A stretch of 17,584 bases of DNA from assembly GCA_017453705.1 (NCBI GenBank), contig JAFTEK010000213.1:1-17584 (forward strand). The letters run 5' to 3'. The position numbers and the translations under genes are program-made. Below, in pieces: positions 8,478-15,400 of this stretch (its first letter is position 1; each line of letters begins with the position of its first letter). The notes below the pieces were generated by a model. That model saw only the letters and a list, made by a program, of their open reading frames with translations, was not told where the DNA came from and did no database searches. This DNA is from Treponema sp. GTDB lineage: Bacteria; Spirochaetota; Spirochaetia; Treponematales; Treponemataceae.

Positions 8478-9419
8478 ATGAAAAAGATTTCTACAATCGT
8501 TCCTGTATACAATGAGGAGGCAAACGTTCCCCTTATGCACCAGGCACTTTGCGATGTCGCTGAAAAAATGCCCGGCTATGACTGGGAATTTGTCTTTGTC
8601 AATGATGGTTCCAGAGATGGCTCTTGGCAGGCACTTGAGAATATCGCCAGACAGGACAGCAGGGTGGTTTCCATTGACTTTAGCCGGAATTTTGGCAAAG
8701 AACTTGCCCTTACAGCTGGCGTTCGCAACTGTTCTGGAGACGCAGCTATCTTTCTGGATGCAGATTTACAGCATCCACCCGCACTAATTCCAGAATTTGT
8801 AAAAAAATGGGAAGATGGAGCGGAGGTTGTCGCAAGCATAAGGAAATCAACGGAAAAGAAATCTCCCATAAAAGACATTGGCTCCAAACTCTTTTACCAT
8901 CTTATGAGCATGGCGGCTCCCACAAAGCTCACTCCAAACGCAACGGATTTCAAGCTGATTGACCGAAAGGTAATCAATGAACTAGTTCGCTTTACCGAGC
9001 ACAAAAGAATGTTCCGGGGCTTAATCGAGTGGCTGGGATTTCGGACAGAATACATAGAATTTGTCGCGCCAGAAAGAATAAACGGAACAGCCTCGTACTC
9101 TTTGGGCAAACTTCTTGCACTTGCAATAAACAGCATAACAAGCAACTCATTACTGCCTCTCAAGTTGTTCGCCTATATGGGTGTCCTGATAAGCCTGGTA
9201 AGCATGGTTCTGCTCGTTATAATGCTGGTTTACAATTATGTACTGGGAATCCCGATGTTCAGTGCAATATCATTCGTAATTGTGACCAATACCCTCGTCC
9301 TTGGAATTGTGCTTGTGTCTATAGGCCTTGTCGCCCTATATATAGGACAGATACAGGTAGAAGTAATAAACCGTCCCCTCTATGTGATACGGGAAAAGCT
9401 AAACGGAGAAAAGGACTAA
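8478..9419 (+). CDS. GT2 polyprenyl-phosphate glycosyltransferase (ArnC/GtrB/DPM1-like)
   Basis: A 313-residue membrane-bound family 2 glycosyltransferase. The N-terminal GT-A domain shows IVPVYNEEANV (7-17), VNDGSRDGS (41-49), SRNFGKELAL (69-78), and the metal/nucleotide motif DADLQHPP (94-101). After a KLIDRKV segment (159-165) and the ERINGTASYSLGKL stretch (199-212) come two membrane helices (about 231-251 and 268-291). This is the architecture of enzymes such as ArnC, GtrB and dolichol-phosphate mannose synthase, which move a sugar from a nucleotide to a polyprenyl phosphate on the cytoplasmic face of the inner membrane. It lies 2 bases after uxs, with AAGGAA at 8461-8466 as ribosome binding site. 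Since the two preceding genes make UDP-glucuronate and UDP-xylose, the sugar transferred may be xylose or glucuronate; that is inference, not visible in the motifs. Confidence 0.88.
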   Translation: MKKISTIVPVYNEEANVPLMHQALCDVAEKMPGYDWEFVFVNDGSRDGSWQALENIARQDSRVVSIDFSRNFGKELALTAGVRNCSGDAAIFLDADLQHPPALIPEFVKKWEDGAEVVASIRKSTEKKSPIKDIGSKLFYHLMSMAAPTKLTPNATDFKLIDRKVINELVRFTEHKRMFRGLIEWLGFRTEYIEFVAPERINGTASYSLGKLLALAINSITSNSLLPLKLFAYMGVLISLVSMVLLVIMLVYNYVLGIPMFSAISFVIVTNTLVLGIVLVSIGLVALYIGQIQVEVINRPLYVIREKLNGEKD

Positions 9420-9438
9420 AAGAAGAACAGGGCTGTCG

Positions 9439-10467
9439 CTACTGCTTCCAGCCAGTGCGGTCAGCTTGTTTTCTGACAAACAGACCGCTGACGACACCCC
9501 TAGCATATATGAAAAGAGTTATCCAGCAACACAGGGGATGCAAAAGCCAGGCTACAATGTCCCCCTTGCGGAAAAAACCAATCAGCATCTGCACAAGGAC
9601 AGGCAAAAGAGTTACCGTACATAGGCAAAAAAGAACGACTTTACCCATACCGACGCTTGACCAAGGGTATTTCCTGCCCTTGTTTCCGCTGAAGAAAAGG
9701 AAATCACGTATACGGCGATCCTGCTTGCGTGCAAATGTTTTTAAGTCAGGATAAACCAAGTGGACTATACCATTTTTAACCTTGGCTATCCTGGTCTCGC
9801 TCTTTTTCTGTATCAACTCCCAAAGCACATCTATATCAAAAAGATAGTTCCCCTCAAAACTTTCCACAAGTTCCTTCCGTTTCATGCAAAACCCATTTGC
9901 CCCTATCGTGGGCATCATACCATGGTCGAATTCTATGGAAAGGTAGGAACCACAGTCTTCCTCCTTGTGAGGAACCTTCGTCCAAGTTCCTGACACAGCG
10001 CACATACGATCATAGTTCCCGGCATATAAGCAGAGGGGGTCACTCATACCAAGCATGGCACAGTAACGGGTAATCGGACAGTCCTCTTTGCGCCAAGTGT
10101 ATGAGATTGGCTCGCTGGCAACAATATCATGCTTTTCAAAAGGCTGCATCATCTGAGAGAGCCAGTGTGAATCGGGCAGAATATTATCGGAGTCCAACAG
10201 ACATATAACATCCCCCTGCACTTGGCGAACGGCGACAGCCTTTCCCGCCTCCGCCGTCTTAAGTGGATTCTCAAGTAGTCTTATGGCTATGTCGTTCGAA
10301 TCCGCATATACTTGGATTTTTTCCCTGCTGCCATCAGTAGAGCCTCCGTCAGCAAATACAATCTCCATTTTGTCATGGGGAAAATCCTGCATGAGGATAG
10401 CTTCCATAAAGACATCCAAAGTCCTCATGGAGTTGAATACAGGCGTAACAATCGAAACGGAAAGCAT
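9439..10467 (-). CDS. GT2 family glycosyltransferase with two C-terminal membrane helices
   Basis: A 342-residue family 2 glycosyltransferase of the processive or membrane-anchored kind. The GT-A core shows SIVTPVFNS (5-13), FADGGSTDGS (38-47) and the metal-binding DxD in LLDSDN (90-95), with an ANGFCMKR acceptor-side segment (190-197) and an FDIDVLWEL segment (210-218) where the catalytic base is expected. Two hydrophobic helices follow near 276-298 and 304-326. Donor and acceptor cannot be told; cell-envelope polysaccharide or glycolipid synthesis is likely. The frame extends 12 codons further upstream to an ATG at 10503, but that ATG lies in the -35 box of a well-formed promoter whose -10 ends 7 bases before the ATG at 10467. 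The methionine there also leads directly into the conserved first strand, so 10467 is chosen. The gene converges on the preceding operon with a 19-base gap. Confidence 0.87.
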   Translation of the reverse strand: MLSVSIVTPVFNSMRTLDVFMEAILMQDFPHDKMEIVFADGGSTDGSREKIQVYADSNDIAIRLLENPLKTAEAGKAVAVRQVQGDVICLLDSDNILPDSHWLSQMMQPFEKHDIVASEPISYTWRKEDCPITRYCAMLGMSDPLCLYAGNYDRMCAVSGTWTKVPHKEEDCGSYLSIEFDHGMMPTIGANGFCMKRKELVESFEGNYLFDIDVLWELIQKKSETRIAKVKNGIVHLVYPDLKTFARKQDRRIRDFLFFSGNKGRKYPWSSVGMGKVVLFCLCTVTLLPVLVQMLIGFFRKGDIVAWLLHPLCCWITLFIYARGVVSGLFVRKQADRTGWKQ

Positions 10468-10474
10468 GAAGGCG

Positions 10475-10503
10475 ATGTTAACACATAAAAGAAAGGCCGT
10501 CAA
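10475..10503 (-). promoter_or_regulatory. Sigma-70-type promoter of the minus-strand glycosyltransferase, predicted leaderless
   Basis: On the minus strand, TTGACG (10503-10498), a 17-base spacer and TAACAT (10480-10475), with the extended -10 TGn immediately before the -10 box. Seven bases (CGCCTTC) separate the -10 from the ATG at 10467, so the message should begin at the start codon. No ribosome binding site is visible. Confidence 0.68.
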
Positions 10504-10525
10504 TTATTTTTACATCAAACGAAAG

Positions 10526-10554
10526 TTGAATTTTCTGGCAAAAGCTGATATAAT
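10526..10554 (+). promoter_or_regulatory. Near-consensus promoter of carD-ispDF, predicted leaderless
   Basis: TTGAAT (10526-10531), a 17-base spacer and a perfect TATAAT (10549-10554), with the extended -10 TG at 10546-10547. The carD ATG at 10563 begins 8 bases after the -10 box, so the 5' leader should be zero to about two bases. The bases between (AGCTTTAT) contain no ribosome binding site. This is the strongest-looking promoter in the window, back to back with that of the divergent glycosyltransferase (22 bases between the -35 boxes). Confidence 0.75.
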
Positions 10555-10562
10555 AGCTTTAT

Positions 10563-11210
10563 ATGGCAAAACCAAAAACCGAATTTTCCATAAACCAGAT
10601 AGTTGTCTACCCGAGCCAAGGTGTCGGGGAAGTCACAGACGTATTCAAGAAGGACTTCAAAGGTAAACAGGTCTACTATTACAAGATACACATACCTGTC
10701 TCCGACATGAATATCATGGTTCCCGTGGACAATGCCGCCAACATGGGAATACGCAGCGTAGTTAATAAGGAACAGGCAGAAAAGGCCATAGAACTCCTTG
10801 GACAAGAATTTGACCCGCCAACCTCGGATTGGAAACTCAGATATCAGCAGAACATAGACCTGCTCCATTCGGGTACGGTGGAAGACATAGCGGCCATAGT
10901 CCGCTGCCTCTATCACCGCTCAAAGATAAAAGAACTTCCCGCAATGGAACGAAAGCTCTACGAGAGCGCAAAAAAACTGCTTGAAGACGAGCTTTCCTAT
11001 GCCCTAGGAAAGAGCGCGAAAGAGGTAGAGACCTTGCTTCATGCCAAGTTGGAACCACTCGGTGCAAAGATTGAGAAAAAGAGCAGTAATTACTATGAAG
11101 ACGATGACGATGACGAGGAATTCAACGAGGATGCAGGTCGCAGGGATGACTCCGACTCAGATGAGGACGAGGAAGAAGAAAGCGAGGACATGGACGAAGG
11201 GGAAGAGTAG
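10563..11210 (+). CDS. carD: CarD/CdnL-family RNA polymerase-binding regulator with long acidic tail
   Basis: A 215-residue transcription factor of the CarD/CdnL family. The N-terminal RNA-polymerase interaction domain starts INQIVVYPSQGVGEV (10-24), followed by YYYKIHIP and MNIMVPVDNA strands (to about residue 60). The helical DNA-binding domain has the conserved Trp, W90 in SDWKLRYQQN, which in studied members wedges into the upstream edge of the transcription bubble and stabilises open complexes. The folded part ends near residue 172. The last 38 residues (178-215) are overwhelmingly Asp and Glu, an addition absent from the usual ~160-residue proteins. The promoter is nearly consensus and the mRNA is predicted to be leaderless. 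The stop TAG is directly followed by the ispDF ATG with no gap, so the two are co-transcribed and probably translationally coupled, linking a global regulator with isoprenoid synthesis. Confidence 0.93.
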   Translation: MAKPKTEFSINQIVVYPSQGVGEVTDVFKKDFKGKQVYYYKIHIPVSDMNIMVPVDNAANMGIRSVVNKEQAEKAIELLGQEFDPPTSDWKLRYQQNIDLLHSGTVEDIAAIVRCLYHRSKIKELPAMERKLYESAKKLLEDELSYALGKSAKEVETLLHAKLEPLGAKIEKKSSNYYEDDDDDEEFNEDAGRRDDSDSDEDEEEESEDMDEGEE

Positions 11211-12407
11211 ATGCCCCTCTTCCTAATACTGACCGCTGCCGGTTCCTCCAGCCGGATGGGTAGCATTGGCAAAAAAGAATATCTGCCGCTTGCGGGCGGA
11301 AAAGTTTTGTCACAGTCACTTAAAGCCTTTCTTTCCGTAGGGGATTATGCAGTGATAATCATTACGATTCCCAAGGATGGGGAAAAAGACGCAAGGGCAG
11401 CACTCTCCAAGGACAAGGAGCTTGAAAAAATAACCGCAGAAAAGGAAATTTGCATATCCTTCATCGAAGGGGGAAAAAGCAGACAGGATTCTATACACAA
11501 CGCCCTTGAATTCATAAAAGAAAAATATATACCTGATAATGACGGAATCGTGCTGGTTCATGATGCGGCACGACCATATATAACAAAAAAAATCATACAG
11601 GACTGCATATCCTCCGCCTCAGAATATGGGGCTGCAGTACCTGCAATAGCAGCCGTAGACACACAGAAAGAAATAAACCCGGACGGTACGATAAGCCGCC
11701 ACCTTGTCAGGAAAGACATAGTTGCAGTGCAGACACCTCAAGCTTTCCGCCTACAGCCATTCATAAGGTGCCACGAGTTGGCAAGCAAGCAGGAGCTGGA
11801 CTTTACAGACGACAGCCAGATATGGGACAGTTTCCCGGAACTGACAGGAGGCAAGAAGGTGCATCTGGTGGATGGAGATATAGTGAACCAAAAAATTACA
11901 TACCAAAGAGACCTTCCAAATAAAACGGGATATGAAATCCGCATAGGCATGGGAACGGATTTGCACAGACTGGTCGAGGGGCGTAAATTCATACTTGGCG
12001 GAGTGGAAATTCCCGCGAATAAAGGAGAACTGGGGCACTCGGATGGCGATGTACTGCTCCATGCCATAGCGGATGCCCTTTTAGGTGCAAGCGGACTTGG
12101 AGACATAGGCTCCTACTTTCCCCCAGAAGAAGCAAAATGGAAAGACGCAGACTCATCCTTGCTTCTTAGGAAAGTCTGGGATGATGTCCGTAAAGAAGGC
12201 TGGGAACTTGTAAATTTGGACTGTGTGCTGGAATTTGAGCAACCCAAATTTCTGTCTTGGAGACAGAAGGTTATTGAATCTATCGCCGAAATTCTGGAAA
12301 CTGAAAAGAATCGGATATTTGTCAAAGCAAAGACAAACGAAGGACTGGACTCAGTAGGCTCCAATCTAGCAATTAAAGCCTACTGCTCCTGCCTTCTTTC
12401 ACGTTAG
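11211..12407 (+). CDS. ispDF: Bifunctional IspD-IspF enzyme of the MEP isoprenoid pathway
   Basis: A 398-residue fusion of two MEP-pathway enzymes. Residues 1 to about 233 are IspD (2-C-methyl-D-erythritol 4-phosphate cytidylyltransferase), with the nucleotide loop AAGSSSRMG (9-17), HDAARP (117-122), a VDTQKE segment (149-154), QTPQAF (174-179) and K228 in NQKIT. Residues about 242-398 are IspF (MEcPP synthase), with metal ligands D250 and H252 in MGTDLHRL, GHSDGDVLLHAI containing H284 (275-286), LGDIG (296-300) and KTNEGL (374-379). The enzymes act at steps 3 and 5 of the pathway; a separate IspE is needed between them and is not in the window. In the IspD nucleotide loop, the usual PKQY reads KKEY (21-24), keeping the Lys. 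The start immediately follows the carD stop, with AAGGGG at 11197-11202 as ribosome binding site. The stop overlaps the stop of the convergent giant coiled-coil gene (TTAG, 12404-12407). Confidence 0.95.
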   Translation: MPLFLILTAAGSSSRMGSIGKKEYLPLAGGKVLSQSLKAFLSVGDYAVIIITIPKDGEKDARAALSKDKELEKITAEKEICISFIEGGKSRQDSIHNALEFIKEKYIPDNDGIVLVHDAARPYITKKIIQDCISSASEYGAAVPAIAAVDTQKEINPDGTISRHLVRKDIVAVQTPQAFRLQPFIRCHELASKQELDFTDDSQIWDSFPELTGGKKVHLVDGDIVNQKITYQRDLPNKTGYEIRIGMGTDLHRLVEGRKFILGGVEIPANKGELGHSDGDVLLHAIADALLGASGLGDIGSYFPPEEAKWKDADSSLLLRKVWDDVRKEGWELVNLDCVLEFEQPKFLSWRQKVIESIAEILETEKNRIFVKAKTNEGLDSVGSNLAIKAYCSCLLSR

Positions 12408-15400
12408 CTTCTTCGCCTCCTGCGGGAAGCAAGGTCATCGTCATCATCGTCCCTTCGCTCTGAGGAAGAACTTCCATTGCCCAGCTCCAGTATAAGGCTT
12501 ACCATCCCCTCCGGGATTTTCAGCGTCTGCGCTATCTCACTGACAGACCAGCCCTTTCGCTTAAGCTCTATCACACGGTCACGCTGGTTTGGCGTAGGCT
12601 TGGAGTCAGAGCCGATGGAGGAATTTTTCTTACCCATCTCCCGGACTATATCATGCAGGGCATCCAGCTGATTGTCCGCGTCCTTGGAAATATCCTCTAT
12701 GCGGCTGTACAATGTCTCCATCTCCTCCCTCGTGGAATCAAACTCATCGATTTTCTCGTTCGCCTTGTCTATGACCCCTTGCAGGGAGTCTATCTTTGAG
12801 GCCACATCGTCAACCTTCTCGCTGTTGGACGTGATGAACTTAACGTTCTCCTGCATCTTCTGGATTTCCGCCGGCAGCCTGTCAACCTGCTTGTTGCAGC
12901 TCAAGAGCCTCTTCTCCAAATCTGCAATCTTCCCCTGCGTAATGTCAACAGTCTTGGCAACGTTGTCAATCGTCTGTCCCTTGGTTTCTATGCGATCATA
13001 GCGTTTCTGAATCTTTTCCAAGGAATCCTGGAAGTTGCTGACCAATGACTGCATATTGACAAGCTTGTCGCTTTCCGCCGTAAGCTCAGCAATCTTCTTG
13101 TCCATCCCATTACTCAAATCCACCAGACGATTAAATTTGGCATCAATCGTATCGAGCTTGAGCTTCTGGGAGTCATAGTTGTCAATCTTACGGTCAACAT
13201 TGTCGTGCATGGCTTCCACTTCGCGGATTTTACTACCAAGATCGTCTATCTCTTTCTCATAGGATGCAACCTCGTCTATCTTCTTCTTTAAATCCTTTAT
13301 CGAAGAAGAAAGCTGATCCTGAAGCTCACGGGCTGTATCAAACAAACCAGTCTGAGCCGTGAACGTAGCTACACTGGAGTTGATTTCACCAATCTTAAGC
13401 TGCAACTCATTTGTATCAGCATTAAGCTTGTTTATCATCTCGTTGTACTGCTTGCGATTCTGGCTATTGAGCGTGGAATATTTCTGCTCGTAAGCTTTCA
13501 AATCAGAAAGCAATTTGTCCTTCTGGTTATCAGCAATAGTCCTGTTGGCGGCATGCATATCCTCAGACTGTTTCTTGAGCCTGCTAAGGATAGATGCAGA
13601 TACCTCCTCGTAACTGGCAAGGGCATCATGGAGTTTCGCTGCAAGATCCCTGATATTGGTCTGAATCTCGCCTTCAGAATTTCCTGTCTGTACAACAATC
13701 TCAGCCATACGGTCTGCGGTATCCTTGGAGAAATCCTTGAGCTGTTCATCAAACTGAACCCTGGCCTCATCAAACTGCTGCCTGATTCTCTTCTGCCAGG
13801 TGCTGAATTCCTGCATTGCGCTGTCTATCGCCGCTGTGCTGGACTTTTGCTTCTCATCATAAGACCGCTTCAAGTCATCCAGTTCCTTATCGAAGGTAAA
13901 CTGGTTCTCCTGAATCTGGTTCTCAATCTTACGATTGTACTTGTCCGTCTCTTCTTTGAGGATTGCCTCCGCCTTATCAGAAGTCTTCTTAAGCTCCTGC
14001 GTGTACTTCTCAATAAAGTCATGCAACTGCTGATCCACACTTGTCACTTGTTTTTGAATGACAGACTGGTTTTCAAGAATCGTTGTTTGGAACTGCCGTT
14101 CCTGCTCATCTGTTTTAACCTGAACCTCAGCAAGTCGCTTCTTAAGAGAATCAATGTATTTTGTTTCAAGCTTGCGCCTGTTCTGCTCGTACTCATCACC
14201 AATCTTGCTTATCTTGTTCTCGAAGTCGTTCTTCCACTCAATCAGGTGGCTGGAAAGCTCCTGCTGCCTGTTCTTCAAGTCAAGCTCAAAGCTGTCCTCA
14301 AAAGACTTGAGTTTCGTGCTGGTGCTCATGTATGCCCTGTTCTTTAGCTCTTCGACACCAGCCTTAATCTGTGAAAGCTCAGTCTCCAAAGCCTTGGCCC
14401 TCTCCTTTACAGATGACTCAAAGCTGTTTAAGTTACCAGAGACTTCTTTCTCAGACCGATCCACAAGATTCTTTAGAGTAGCTTCCAATTTGTCCACATC
14501 TCCAGCAGCGGATGAAAGCCTCTTAAAACGAGACTCCATCTCCTTTTTGTAGTCCTCCAGCTGCCTGTCAATACCGGAAAGGAACTTGGCTTCGCGGGCA
14601 TCGTATTCCTTTGCAATTCCCTGCATCGTCTGGCTAACCTTGTTGTCAAACTCAGCAAGCTGCCGATTCATGGCCTCAGTGAAATCATTCAAACGCTTCA
14701 TGCTCTCCTGAGTCTCATCCCCAACTTTAGCCGCAGTCAAATTGGAAAGCTTCTCTGATTCTTGGAATTCAGAGCGTAGCCGTTCCATTGAATCCTCCAC
14801 GGACGAACGCACATCATCTGCCTGCTGCTTAAGATCAGCGATAGTGCTGGCAACAGCCTTTTGCATTTCATCCATCCTGGCCTGCAACTTATCATGATAG
14901 GTCTTTAAGTTGGAAGAGCTTATGCCAGAATACTTCTCGTAGGCATCCTTCTCCTTTGTCTCGGCATCCTTCATCGCCTTATCATAAATACCATCATAAC
15001 GCTGGATGATTTTGTCAGTCATCGTATCAAGGGTGCTATTGAGCTGAGACAGCTGCCTGGTGTTGCCCTGAGTATCCATGGTCAGAGCCTCCGCAGTCCG
15101 CTTGGCTTCCTCGTAAGAAGCAGAGAATTCATCTTTTAGATCCGCAAGCCGGGTCTTAAAATCGTTCTCTATCGCACTGGTCTTCTCGTCAAGTGTATCC
15201 TCAAACAACTTCACCTTGCCCGCAAGCCGTCCAGTCAGCTCATCAACCTTGTCGCTTATGCGAGCCGTAACTTCGCTGTTGTTGGTGCTTACCGCCGTCT
15301 CAAGGTCTACCGACTGCTTCTTTACATTCTCAGCAAGCATATTCGTCTTTGCTGTGAAATCCGACTCCAAGTTTTTGACCCTGGCATCAAAGTCAGACTT

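Noticed and set aside
9029..9754. 241-codon plus-strand frame spanning the end of one glycosyltransferase and the opposite strand of another
   Set aside because: It overlaps two well-supported glycosyltransferase genes in the wrong frames, and its translation is basic and motif-free.
12407..12430. Hairpin GCTTC...GAAGC as a terminator at the ispDF/giant-gene junction
   Set aside because: Five-base stem with a 14-base loop, no T-run on either strand, and inside the Arg-rich tail codons of the coiled-coil gene.
13553..14347. 264-codon open frame on the plus strand inside the giant coiled-coil gene
   Set aside because: Its leucine-rich translation is the antisense of Lys/Glu-rich coiled-coil codons. 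It has no promoter, ribosome binding site or recognisable motif, and the minus-strand repeats explain the sequence.
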